Shown here piece by piece: positions 1 to 8,362 of a DNA stretch of 64,000 bases (position 1 is its first letter; every line of letters starts with the position of its first letter). The stretch spans positions 1 through 64,000 of the forward strand of contig CANDJN010000006.1 in NCBI GenBank assembly GCA_947385085.1, read 5' to 3'. The translations under genes were made by a program, and so were the position numbers. Origin of the DNA: an uncultured Erysipelotrichaceae bacterium. GTDB lineage: Bacteria; Bacillota_I; Bacilli_A; Erysipelotrichales; Erysipelotrichaceae. Under the pieces are notes generated by a model that had not been told where the DNA came from, ran no database searches, and saw nothing but the letters and a program-made list of their open reading frames with translations.

Positions 1-1648
1 CTAAATCAGGAGCACTGTTTTTGATCTTCACATCCAATGAAGTGCTGCTGGAAGCGTTACTGCTATTTAAGCCATCAATTTCAAAGTTTTGATACGAGTT
101 ATCTCCATTTGATTCCACTGTATACGTTAATGGCATAACCCCTTGCGGATTCACTGTGATTTTACCTACTGTTTGTCCTGCATTCACATTTTTACTAAAC
201 TCATAATCACCTAATGTCGCACCGCTTTGTGGTTGTTGGGTATACGTTAATTTATGAGGTTCTACAATTTCCAACTCTTTAAAATTCGTTAATGCAGAGC
301 AGTCTGCCGGTGCCATATCATTTTCATTATAGCTTTCATTTACCAATGCGACCTTATATTTTCCTACATCCAACCCGGTCAAATCCAAAGCATATTGATC
401 ACTTCCGACCGCAGTGGCGACCGGTATATAATAGGCAAGTTCGTTATTCTTGAAGAACAGTGCTGATACGGTATTCACATCTCCGCCATTTGAACCAGCC
501 TGTGCATTCGCATCCAAGTAGACCATAGAGTTTTTCACAATTTCAGTAATAACACTATTATTTGAATGCTTAATATCATTGAATGTAATCGCATGATTAC
601 CTGTATTATCCAATAAACGTAGTTTTAATTTATCATAATTACTTGTCGCAGTATAAATATTTGTATAACTTCCCAATGTAGGACTGGAATTTTTCACTTT
701 ACTAAAGCTGCTGCCCGACCCCATGCCGGTCGCAAAGACGACATCAGTCATATCCAATTCGGCGCTCAAACGTAATGCTCGCACTATATTACAAGATGAT
801 GTGGAACACGGTGATGTACCCGTTGTGCCATCAGTATCAAAAAAATCCACATTTATACTACTAGATAAATTTCCAATCGCAAAAACGTCGAAATATCTTT
901 CTGAAAAAACTAAATCTTTTTCCCCTAGATTGTACCCGCCCGACACACCGGTTATCGAACCAGTACCAGAGATACCCATTAAAGTATACTGATCTCCTAG
1001 AAAGAAACTCTTTGGATTAAGCAACGCATAATGTAGCCCTTCTTCATATAACACACCCACAGCGGCATTGAGCGCTCTTACATTATATAATTTTTGTAAA
1101 TAATCAAGATTTCTGCTTAACAGTATTCTTTGCGTTTTATTTGATATTGTGGCATTCACAGAGCTTAACTCAGATGCCAAGTTGGATGTAGGTTCTGTAG
1201 TTAACAAATACTGCACTATCCGGTAAGGGGTGCTATTACCACTAGCAAAAACCACTATAAGTGAGGGAAAAGCAGAGAACTCAGTTGGCCGTGAATACGC
1301 TTCATTTCCCATCGCAAACCAACCTGTCACATTGGGCACACTGGTATCCAATGAATAAACGCCGCCGTTGACTTGCGGCTGATAAGTATTGTATGTTTCA
1401 TTTACCAACAGGATAAAAGACATCGGGTCACCAGATGCTGTGTTTGTCCCGACATAAACCTTATCGCCCTTATTCATCGTACCATTGGTACCATTAGGAT
1501 AAGTTCCTTTTTCACCGAGTTTTATTGTGGCGGTGGCTGGTACTTGATAGGTCGTTCCGGCCGCACTCATTTTTTCATTGTAATACGCATATCCAACAGA
1601 ACATACTCCTATCAATGCCATGAATGAAATGAATAATTTTCTCCACAT
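1..1648 (-). CDS. Secreted surface protein with adhesin-like repeats, 3' end outside window
   Basis: An open frame of about 549 codons runs from an ATG at 1648 off the left edge, so the C-terminus is missing. The start is chosen because AAAGGA lies 9 bases upstream; an in-frame ATG at 1654 is too close to it. The N-terminus (MWRKLFISFMALIGVCSVGY...) is a signal peptide or membrane anchor followed by a Gly/Asn/Ser/Thr-rich extracellular sequence. The last visible ~95 residues (from LTYTQQPQSGATLGDYEF) look like a beta-sandwich or cadherin-type repeat with internal Tyr/Asp/Gly spacing. No catalytic motif is visible. It lies downstream of a sigma-factor gene in the same direction and has its own promoter of the same two-box type, so it is probably a target of that sigma factor. 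The exact role (adhesin or wall protein) is inference. Confidence 0.75.
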   Translation of the reverse strand, partial: MWRKLFISFMALIGVCSVGYAYYNEKMSAAGTTYQVPATATIKLGEKGTYPNGTNGTMNKGDKVYVGTNTASGDPMSFILLVNETYNTYQPQVNGGVYSLDTSVPNVTGWFAMGNEAYSRPTEFSAFPSLIVVFASGNSTPYRIVQYLLTTEPTSNLASELSSVNATISNKTQRILLSRNLDYLQKLYNVRALNAAVGVLYEEGLHYALLNPKSFFLGDQYTLMGISGTGSITGVSGGYNLGEKDLVFSERYFDVFAIGNLSSSINVDFFDTDGTTGTSPCSTSSCNIVRALRLSAELDMTDVVFATGMGSGSSFSKVKNSSPTLGSYTNIYTATSNYDKLKLRLLDNTGNHAITFNDIKHSNNSVITEIVKNSMVYLDANAQAGSNGGDVNTVSALFFKNNELAYYIPVATAVGSDQYALDLTGLDVGKYKVALVNESYNENDMAPADCSALTNFKELEIVEPHKLTYTQQPQSGATLGDYEFSKNVNAGQTVGKITVNPQGVMPLTYTVESNGDNSYQNFEIDGLNSSNASSSTSLDVKIKNSAPDL

Positions 1649-1724
1649 AACCATGCATCCTTTCCCTACACAAACTGCCATACTTCTTGATTCCCGCCTG
1701 CTATAACCCCACCTGTTTTATCAC

Positions 1725-1754
1725 TAGACACGCCGCGATAAAATAACGTGCGCT
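1725..1754 (-). promoter_or_regulatory. Predicted ECF-sigma promoter of the surface protein gene
   Basis: On the minus strand, AGCGCACG (1754-1747) is followed after exactly 15 bases by GTGTCTA (1731-1725), with an A/T tract just upstream. The same two boxes with the same spacing precede the sigma-factor gene. The -10-like box lies about 77 bases before the ATG. Assignment to the neighbouring ECF factor is inference from the shared motif. Confidence 0.65.
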
Positions 1755-1779
1755 AAATTTTAAAAAAATATGAAAAAAA

Positions 1780-2751
1780 TCATTTCACGAAGTGATAATA
1801 GGTATCTAACCAGTCATCTTCCTTTAACAATTCATAATAAGCTCCTTGCTTTTCTTCTAACAAATTGACATAGGGAGTTAATTCCTGTAATTGTGAAGAA
1901 TCCATCTCTTCTAATTCATCTTTACAATGTGCCTTTTTTCTTAATATAAAATAGGCATCCTTTTCTGTGATCTCTGCCGTTTCTTCAACCTGAATGTCAT
2001 TTTGTTTGGTAGTGTTATCAAGAATCTGTGATACGACATTTACTCCACCGCCTGCCAGTATGATACATCCGGCAAGCTTAGCTGCTGTTACGCCTTTGGT
2101 AGAGAACCTTGATGACTTGGGCGCTTCTTTACGAAATTGCAAAAATAATACAAGTCCAACCGGGAACACATGATATGGCACACGCTCGTTGGTTTGTCTT
2201 TCGTAATGATGAATCTGTTCTCTTAATAATTGCTTACCCGTGCGTAAGCGGCTTTTCACCGTACCCTCGGGTATACTTAAAATTGTCGCAATTTCACTCA
2301 TTTTCGCACCGTCGTAATATTTTAAAACTAATGGTTCTCGATAAATATAAGGAATATTTGCCAATAATCGCAGCACAATTTCTTCATCGCTTTTCTGCCG
2401 CATTTGTTCTACCGGAATATAATCCATGCGTTCTTCTACAATATTCAAACCGGCTAAGGTTCCTTCATCCATGATCACATCGCGATTCTTTCTGAATAAA
2501 TTCTTACAGCGATTAATGAGAATCTGTTTCATCCAGACAATGGCAACACTGGGATTCTTTAGTGATCCAATATTCTTTTGAATACTAATAAAGGTTTCCT
2601 GTACCACATCCTGCGCATCTGCTTCATTATTTGTCAGCTTCAAAGCCATGTAGAAAAAAGCATTATGAAATTCTTGATACAATGTATTAAATGCCGCTTC
2701 ATTTCCTGCTTGAATTTCGCGGATTAATTGGGGCACATCATTTCGTTTCAT
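1780..2751 (-). CDS. Membrane-anchored ECF RNA polymerase sigma factor
   Basis: A 323-residue sigma-70-family protein. Region 2 spans about residues 17-88 (NNEADAQDVVQETF and the WMKQILINRCKNLFRK segment) and region 4 about 122-177, with the helix-turn-helix MSEIATILSIPEGTVKSRL. Ordinary ECF factors stop near residue 180; this one continues with hydrophobic stretches at about 192-206 and 222-243, then an acidic ~80-residue tail. The layout suggests a sigma factor tethered to the membrane with an outside sensor part, perhaps released by proteolysis (inference). AAGGAGATAAAAGA precedes the ATG. No separate anti-sigma gene is seen. Its promoter shares both boxes with that of the downstream surface protein, which predicts autoregulation. 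Confidence 0.85.
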   Translation of the reverse strand: MKRNDVPQLIREIQAGNEAAFNTLYQEFHNAFFYMALKLTNNEADAQDVVQETFISIQKNIGSLKNPSVAIVWMKQILINRCKNLFRKNRDVIMDEGTLAGLNIVEERMDYIPVEQMRQKSDEEIVLRLLANIPYIYREPLVLKYYDGAKMSEIATILSIPEGTVKSRLRTGKQLLREQIHHYERQTNERVPYHVFPVGLVLFLQFRKEAPKSSRFSTKGVTAAKLAGCIILAGGGVNVVSQILDNTTKQNDIQVEETAEITEKDAYFILRKKAHCKDELEEMDSSQLQELTPYVNLLEEKQGAYYELLKEDDWLDTYYHFVK

Positions 2752-2868
2752 TCTTTTATCTCCTTGCTTTTTAAATAAATTATTACATAAATTGTTAGTA
2801 TAATCAATGAATAAGAGAATAATATATTTATTTTACAATTTATGTAATTGCTGAAACTTCCCCTATAA

Positions 2869-2898
2869 TAGACACAGCAGCCGGATTTTTCGTGCGCT
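2869..2898 (-). promoter_or_regulatory. Predicted autoregulated ECF promoter of the sigma gene
   Basis: Minus strand AGCGCACG (2898-2891), 15-base spacer, GTGTCTA (2875-2869), then TTATAGG. An A/T tract upstream, much like the one at 1755-1770, resembles an UP element. Box identity and spacing match the surface-protein promoter exactly, while the spacers differ. Confidence 0.65.
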
Positions 2899-2912
2899 GT
2901 TTTAAAAAAAAT

Positions 2913-2928
2913 ATGCAAAATTTTGCAT
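2913..2928. promoter_or_regulatory. Perfect 16-bp palindrome upstream of the ECF promoter
   Basis: ATGCAAAATTTTGCAT is a perfect inverted repeat lying 15 bases upstream of the -35-like box of the sigma gene. It could be an operator or upstream activator site; AT-rich chance is the alternative. The rest of 2930-3239 shows no convincing gene. Confidence 0.35.
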
Positions 2929-3239
2929 AAATATTTTTTTGATATCAAACTAATTGATAACCGTGTTTATGATGTACTGTGATAAAAATCTTCCTATAAC
3001 AAGTCTACCGTTTTATCTCAAAACATGCTATACTAAACATCGAAAACACAGGAAGATCTACAGTAATATCAAGATAAAGGATGAAATCAACTACTTCTTT
3101 CATTCATTAAGCACAAGCTTTTTTGGCAATGAAATACGAATTGTAAAATATATTAATTGATTCGTTTTAATGAAAGAACATGGAATTATTATACCAATGA
3201 TTTCATTGATAGCTTGATTACAATAGAAAGGATTGGGTT

Positions 3240-4886
3240 ATGAACATGGAACAAAATTGGATTGTTTCAGCTAATTTTTATCATATTTATCCGCTTGGCT
3301 TCTGTGGTGCGCCTCGCTTTGCCTATGAGGAACCCACCCCCAAGTCGCGAATACTAAAAATCATTGACTGGATTGATCACTTAAAACAAATGCATATCAA
3401 TGCGGTTTATTTGGGGCCTGTATTTGCATCCTATGAGCATGGCTATGATACGAGTGATTATCGTCTAATTGATCGTCGCCTCGGCACCAATGAAGATTTC
3501 AAAAAAGTATGTGATGCGCTTCATGCAGCACAGATTAAAATCGTTCTGGACGGGGTATTCAATCATGTTGGACGTGAATTCTGGGCATTCTTGGATGTTT
3601 TACAGCATAAGGAAGCCTCCGCTTATCGCGATTGGTTCCATGGAATGAATTTTCATCAGTCCTCACCCTATGGTGATCCCTTTACCTATGAAGCATGGGA
3701 AGGCCATTACAATTTGGTAAAACTGAACCTGCGCAATGAGGATGTCGTCAACTATTTATTGGACAGTGTCGGAATGTGGATGGAACAATTTCATATTGAT
3801 GGTTTGCGCTTGGATGCGGCTGATTGTATTGATAAGCAATTCTTTCGCCGTTTAAAGGAGTATACAAAGCAGCGTGATCCGAATTTCTGGTTAATGGGGG
3901 AAATTATTCACGGTGATTATTCCTTGTGGGCTAATAAGGAATTGCTCGATTCCGTTACCAATTATGAATGCTACAAAGGACTTTATTCCGCCCATAATAC
4001 CAAGAATTATTTTGAAATTGCGTATTCACTGAATCGCCAATACGGCAACGGCGGTATTTATAAAGATTTATTGCTGTATAACTTTGTGGATAATCATGAT
4101 GTCAATCGTCTGGCTTCTGTGTTAAGCAAACAAGAAGATTTATATAACGTCTATACGATGCTGTATACGATGCCCGGCATTCCTTCTATTTATTACGGCA
4201 GCGAATATGGCATTAAAGCGGTAAAGCACGATGGCAGCGATGCGGATATCCGTCCTTGCTTAAACTTATCGGATTTTGCGGAAGATGATCCGCTGTACCG
4301 GCATATTTGTAAGCTGGGGGCTTTGCGCAGTGAACATGAGGCTTTGCGATACGGCAGCTATGAACAAGTATGCGTCCGCAATGAGCAGCTGATCTATTGT
4401 CGCCGCTATGATGAAGAAACGATTTATGTGGCTTTCAACCTTACCGATGAGGAAGTGAACATGACCATTGATGCACTTTCGCAAGGAAAAGATCTGATCA
4501 CAGATCAAATTTATAGCGGCAATAAAGGCTTAGCAATTACTATCGCGCCCCATGGCGCTGTGATCATCAGCGATAAAATAGATACAGAATTACTGAATCA
4601 AACAGAGCCGCAAGAACAAAAAGAAACAAAAGTCACAGCGGATCCTATGAAAACGCATACGCAAGCTGAACTGGCACTGCCGAAAATCGGTCGCTATCGG
4701 CATTTCAAGGGAAATGAATATGCCTTGTTATACATTGCCAAGCACAGTGAAACACTGGAGGATATGGCGGTATATCGTCAATTATACGGAGATGGCAGTG
4801 TTTGGGTTCGTCCTTGTGGCATGTTCACAGAAACTGTAACGGTTGATGGTGAAGAAGTTCCTCGTTTCCGCTACATCGGAAAATAA
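3240..4886 (+). CDS. GH13 alpha-amylase-family glycosidase (cyclomaltodextrinase/neopullulanase-like)
   Basis: A 548-residue cytoplasmic (no signal peptide) glycoside hydrolase acting on alpha-glucans or maltodextrins. The four conserved GH13 regions are present: DGVFNHV (104-110), GLRLDAADC with nucleophile Asp192, GEIIHG with acid/base Glu221, and FVDNHD with transition-state Asp287. The (beta/alpha)8 barrel is followed by a beta-rich C-terminal domain (about 360-440) and an extra ~90-residue tail after an EQKETK linker. GAAAGGA lies 7 bases before the ATG. It stands alone between a divergent sigma gene and a strong terminator. Substrate preference cannot be read from sequence; an internal enzyme of maltodextrin or glycogen use is most likely. 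Confidence 0.88.
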   Translation: MNMEQNWIVSANFYHIYPLGFCGAPRFAYEEPTPKSRILKIIDWIDHLKQMHINAVYLGPVFASYEHGYDTSDYRLIDRRLGTNEDFKKVCDALHAAQIKIVLDGVFNHVGREFWAFLDVLQHKEASAYRDWFHGMNFHQSSPYGDPFTYEAWEGHYNLVKLNLRNEDVVNYLLDSVGMWMEQFHIDGLRLDAADCIDKQFFRRLKEYTKQRDPNFWLMGEIIHGDYSLWANKELLDSVTNYECYKGLYSAHNTKNYFEIAYSLNRQYGNGGIYKDLLLYNFVDNHDVNRLASVLSKQEDLYNVYTMLYTMPGIPSIYYGSEYGIKAVKHDGSDADIRPCLNLSDFAEDDPLYRHICKLGALRSEHEALRYGSYEQVCVRNEQLIYCRRYDEETIYVAFNLTDEEVNMTIDALSQGKDLITDQIYSGNKGLAITIAPHGAVIISDKIDTELLNQTEPQEQKETKVTADPMKTHTQAELALPKIGRYRHFKGNEYALLYIAKHSETLEDMAVYRQLYGDGSVWVRPCGMFTETVTVDGEEVPRFRYIGK

Positions 4887-4892
4887 CATATA

Positions 4893-4939
4893 CAAAAAGC
4901 ATGGAGAATACGAATCATTCGTTTCCTTCATGCTTTTTT
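4893..4939. terminator. Terminator after the GH13 gene, also reads on the opposite strand
   Basis: AAAAAGCATG at 4894-4903 pairs with CATGCTTTTT at 4929-4938, and an inner ACGAA/TTCGT pair strengthens the stem. T-runs follow on both strands, so it can stop transcription from either side. Confidence 0.8.
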
Positions 4940-5617
4940 ATCCTCGCGTCAACCGTTTTTCATCTTCCTTGGTGACATTCGGTTTTTCTACCGGTACATC
5001 CAAATAAACCATTAATTCCTCTACTAATTTGTACACCGTAGTACCCGGTTCATATTCAGAAGGCTTATTCACACCCTCTTTAAAATTTGCCATTCTGCAC
5101 TTTGCATTCCTTATCGCATAATCTACACCATTAGTAGTATTTACCAAATCGAAAATATTTCCATCATTCTTTTTATATGTACCATTGCCTAATCCGTACT
5201 AGTGAAATATTTCCGTTAGCTTTTCATTCCAACTATCTCTGTGAAGTGCTGAATCACTATAATAAAAATGTAAATATAACCAATATTCAAATGATTGATT
5301 ACTCCAAGCAATTTTATAGCCTTGATTCATCCCATCTTTTATCGCTTGATCAAAATCTTCAAAGTCATCCTTATCAAACACCACCCATATATTTTGATAC
5401 AATATCCTTGCCTCTTTCACAATTCGCTCTGTGATCTCAATCAGCTTTCTGGTACCGGCTCCTTCCTCGCAAATATCAATCACAGGTACCTCGACAATAT
5501 CAATTTTACCACCGATTTTTTCTTGAATAAGCTTTTGTATCGCTTTGGAAACAAACGCTCTGTCCTTTTTCCCTCTGTCACGGTTAAAATCTTTTCATTT
5601 GACTGCGTTGTATTAAA
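4938..5617 (-). pseudogene. Decayed RloB-family gene
   Basis: Read on the minus strand, three pieces form one degraded RloB-like protein: ILTVTEGKRTE (near 5590-5550), then after a frameshift IQKLIQEK...WVVFDKDDFEDFD...SNQSFEYWLYLHF, then after an in-frame TAG (about 5198) YGLGNGTYKKNDGN...AIRNAKCRMA to the TAA at 4938. The EG-x-TE, FDKDD and SN-x-FE-W-x-L-HF motifs are typical of RloB, often found with the ATPase RloA or in restriction-modification loci. The N-terminus is missing, its place taken by the promoter of the toxin-antitoxin pair. No RloA is present. A frameshift, a stop and a 5' deletion make it non-functional. Confidence 0.75.
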
Positions 5618-5627
5618 TAGGTATAAT
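5599..5627 (+). promoter_or_regulatory. Sigma-A promoter of the toxin-antitoxin operon
   Basis: TTGACT, 17-base spacer, TATAAT. Near-consensus, 40 bases before the antitoxin ATG. Confidence 0.85.
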
Positions 5628-5667
5628 ATAGACAGAATAATGCTATCAACAAAGTGAGGTGTATATG

Positions 5668-5934
5668 ATGAATATTCGTCCATCTGCATCAATTAGACAA
5701 AACTACAATGAAATTGCGGAATTGTGCAGAAAAACAGAAGAACCGATTTTCCTTACTAAGAATGGTGAAGGCGATTTAGTGGTTATGGATATAGAAACAT
5801 TTAATCGCAGAGAAAAAATGTTAAAATTACGAGAAGAACTTCTGGCAGTTGAAGAAGATAGAATGGCAGGGAGAACCGGCTGTTCTCTTGATGAATTAGA
5901 CAACTATCTTAATGATATGATTGCAGAGGGCTAA
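5668..5934 (+). CDS. Phd/YefM-type antitoxin
   Basis: An 88-residue type II antitoxin. The N-terminal half (MNIRPSASIRQNYNEIAELC...PIFLTKNGEGDLVVMDIETF) is the Phd/YefM fold, which binds DNA and represses its operon. The acidic C-terminal half (about 50-88) is the part that normally wraps the toxin. The ATG at 5668 is chosen because GAGG ends 8 bases upstream; ATG 5665 or GTG 5659 are possible but less well spaced. The partner toxin starts 2 bases after the stop, so the pair is translationally coupled. It sits between a dead RloB gene and an ATPase, a typical accessory location. Confidence 0.88.
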   Translation: MNIRPSASIRQNYNEIAELCRKTEEPIFLTKNGEGDLVVMDIETFNRREKMLKLREELLAVEEDRMAGRTGCSLDELDNYLNDMIAEG

Positions 5935-5936
5935 AA

Positions 5937-6254
5937 ATGGATGGTAATCAAAAGTACAAAGTAATCGTATCCGGCAAGGCTATGCAAATGCTGGGAACAC
6001 ATATACGATTTTTGGCACAAGTAAATAAAGAAGCGACAAAAAAGAAAAAAGAAGAACTTATGACAGCAATGCGTTCTTTAGAGCAAATGCCACAACGTTT
6101 TCCGTTTTTTGAAGAAATGTATATACCACCTAATAAATATCATAAAATGTTTGTGAAAAAATGGTATCTTATTCTTTATCAAATAAAAGATGATACGGTA
6201 TATATTGATTACATCTTGGATTGTCGTAAAGACTATAGTTGGTTGATCAGGTGA
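5937..6254 (+). CDS. RelE/ParE-superfamily toxin
   Basis: A 105-residue protein with the RelE/ParE pattern: an N-terminal strand (KYKVIVSGKAMQML), a helical hairpin with a Lys-rich stretch (EATKKKKEELMTAMRSLEQMP) and a C-terminal sheet (YHKMFVKKWYLILYQIKDDTVYIDYILDCRKDY). It ends in the -D-RKDYSWL segment seen in RelE-like toxins. RelE members cut mRNA at the ribosome and ParE members poison gyrase; which applies is not clear. It lies directly downstream of its Phd-type antitoxin and is followed by a terminator, so the module is self-contained and appears intact. Confidence 0.85.
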   Translation: MDGNQKYKVIVSGKAMQMLGTHIRFLAQVNKEATKKKKEELMTAMRSLEQMPQRFPFFEEMYIPPNKYHKMFVKKWYLILYQIKDDTVYIDYILDCRKDYSWLIR

Positions 6255-6261
6255 TAAAATT

Positions 6262-6296
6262 GAGAGGATTCGTAAAGATCATCCTCTTTTTTTTTC
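6262..6296 (+). terminator. Terminator of the toxin-antitoxin operon
   Basis: AGAGGAT at 6263-6269 pairs with ATCCTCT at 6281-6287, followed by a run of Ts. Confidence 0.85.
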
Positions 6297-6435
6297 CCTT
6301 AAAAGTGTTAAAAAGCCTTTAAAACAAGACTGAAAACAGCAAAACAATGATTGTGAGTCAGCAAATATTTTACTGTTTAGAAACAATCAGAAAAACTGCC
6401 GAACGGAAACTTTTTATATTGGTCTATCTGTACTC

Positions 6436-6464
6436 TTGATTTTTTTATTGGCCATTATTATAAT
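6436..6464 (+). promoter_or_regulatory. Sigma-A promoter of the AAA/DUF4143 gene
   Basis: TTGATT, 17-base spacer, TATAAT, about 80 bases before the ATG. Confidence 0.8.
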
Positions 6465-6543
6465 ATACTTGTATAACTCCCGTATATTTAAGTAAGTATA
6501 ACATTGTAATATTTAGGATTTTATAAAACATGGAGGTTCTTAT

Positions 6544-8004
6544 ATGGCTATTGTAAGCGATGATCAGGTCATTAAGGTATTACGACAATACAATCCGTGG
6601 TGGCGTAATCCGTCGGCAATTAAGGAGGAAAGCAAGCCACAAAAGCGGCTTGCTTATTATGAAGCACTCAGAATAATAAAGCATAATACACTTCGTCGTT
6701 TTGCAGTATTATCTGGAGCAAGGCGTGTTGGCAAGACTACGATTATGTACCAGATGATAGACAATCTTATTTCTGAGGGCGTAAACCCGAAAAATATTCT
6801 GTATGTGTCTTTTGACAATCCGATAGTAAAGCTCGTTAATGTGGAAACGGTGCTATCCATTTACGAGTCCCTTTATCCTGTCGAGGGATTAAAGTATATC
6901 TTCCTTGATGAGATACAATATACAGAGCACTGGGAATTGTGGATAAAAGTCATTTATGATAGCAGGAAGGATATTCGTTTGACTGCGACTGGCTCGGCAA
7001 GTCCGATATTGGAAAAAGGAACAACGGACAGTGGCACGGGCAGGTGGAGTGTCTTGAAAATACCGACAATGTCATTCTATGAGTATTGCTGCCTGCTTCA
7101 GCTTGAAGAACCGATTTTGCCGGATAGCTTAAGGCTTACCAATCTTGCAAAAATGGATCGTGCAAGGCTAGGTGACTTAATGGACAGATTTGCTTCGCTT
7201 AAGGGGCATTTCAATCGCTATCTCATGATTGGCGGTTTTCCGGAGCTTGTATTATCTGATGACGATATTTATGCTCAAAGAATGTTGCGTGAAGATGTGG
7301 TTGATAAGGTAATCAAGCGAGATGTGCTTACCCTGTTCAATATCCGAAGTCCGTTTTTAATGGAAAAGCTGTTCTTATATCTTTGTATGAACTCTACGGA
7401 GATTTTCAGCGTAAGCACAGCGGCAAAGGAATTGGAAAATACCTCAGTCAGCACCATTGTTAGCTATATAGAAGCTCTTGAAATGTCAAACCTTATCTAC
7501 CTAGCAAAGCCGCTAGATGTGGGAAGCAAGGGAGCGTTAAAAGGAAAACCAAAAATTTTTATTGCTGATGCAGCCATTCGCAATGCCGTCTTGATGATAG
7601 ATGATGTGTTGTCCGATGAAAAGGAACTCGGAGCAATGGTGGAAACCACAGTATATAAGCATATCATGTCTTTCTATCAAGGTAGTACGGCACAGCTTGG
7701 CTATTTCAGAAAGGCAAAGGACAATCAAAAAGAGGTTGATGTGGTAGTGGAACTGCCCCGTGAGAAAATTCTCTGTGAGGTCAAATACCGTAATAATTCC
7801 CATATTCCTGCCACTGATGCTATTGTTGAACTCTGTAAGGACGAAAAATCAAGGGTTACAAATGCTTTCCTTGTAACAAAGCAGTTAGACGATTTTGGCA
7901 TTGCAAGGCACGAAACAGCTGTTCCGATTATGCGAATACCTGCCATAGCATTTCTATATCTTTTAGGCAAGGCTGAAGCAGATGGACAAAACGGAAAAAT
8001 GTGA
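6544..8004 (+). CDS. AAA ATPase with DUF4143 domain
   Basis: A 486-residue P-loop ATPase. Walker A is GARRVGKTT (about 58-66) and Walker B IFLDEIQ (about 118-124). The C-terminal DUF4143 region includes REKILCEVKYRNNSH (about 405-420), which resembles the Glu-x-Lys core of a PD-(D/E)xK nuclease, after KEVDVVVEL. TGGAGG lies 7 bases before the ATG. The cellular role of this widespread family is not established; members are common in accessory regions. It is monocistronic, with a clear promoter and no partner. A second DUF4143 ATPase occurs at 33349-34713, only distantly similar. Confidence 0.85.
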   Translation: MAIVSDDQVIKVLRQYNPWWRNPSAIKEESKPQKRLAYYEALRIIKHNTLRRFAVLSGARRVGKTTIMYQMIDNLISEGVNPKNILYVSFDNPIVKLVNVETVLSIYESLYPVEGLKYIFLDEIQYTEHWELWIKVIYDSRKDIRLTATGSASPILEKGTTDSGTGRWSVLKIPTMSFYEYCCLLQLEEPILPDSLRLTNLAKMDRARLGDLMDRFASLKGHFNRYLMIGGFPELVLSDDDIYAQRMLREDVVDKVIKRDVLTLFNIRSPFLMEKLFLYLCMNSTEIFSVSTAAKELENTSVSTIVSYIEALEMSNLIYLAKPLDVGSKGALKGKPKIFIADAAIRNAVLMIDDVLSDEKELGAMVETTVYKHIMSFYQGSTAQLGYFRKAKDNQKEVDVVVELPREKILCEVKYRNNSHIPATDAIVELCKDEKSRVTNAFLVTKQLDDFGIARHETAVPIMRIPAIAFLYLLGKAEADGQNGKM

Positions 8005-8362
8005 CATTAAAACCAATTCAGCACAACGTTCATTTTTTTACAAAGTGGGCGTTTTTTCTATCTCAAAATTGGCAGATAAGTGCCACAACAAAGCTCTGCC
8101 ACCTTCAGGATCTGATTGATAATTGTAATCAGCTTATATATGATTATCCATACAGAATTCATACATATGTTCATTAATATAATCAAACGCATCTAAAATT
8201 TAGCTACATAAATCAGCTTATATATTATCTTTTGATATCGCGATCATCCGTTATACTTGCCGGCTTTTTCCTGCCGGGTATACTTTGAACACATATCCTT
8301 TTGCTATTTTATTTTTCCTCTGTTCCACTTCATTTAATGTACTTCCATTTCTTTCATCTCCG
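8005..8362. other. Intergenic region, no gene seen
   Basis: No coding frame is convincing. A 15-bp direct repeat, AATCAGCTTATATAT, occurs at 8127-8141 and 8211-8225, and a small GCCGG/CCGGC hairpin near 8258-8277 might help end the minus-strand operon. Otherwise nothing recognisable. Confidence 0.4.

Noticed and set aside
2748..3160. Two short frames around the sigma promoter
   Set aside because: AT-rich chance frames; one would overlap the promoter boxes, and neither has a ribosome-binding site or a normal composition.
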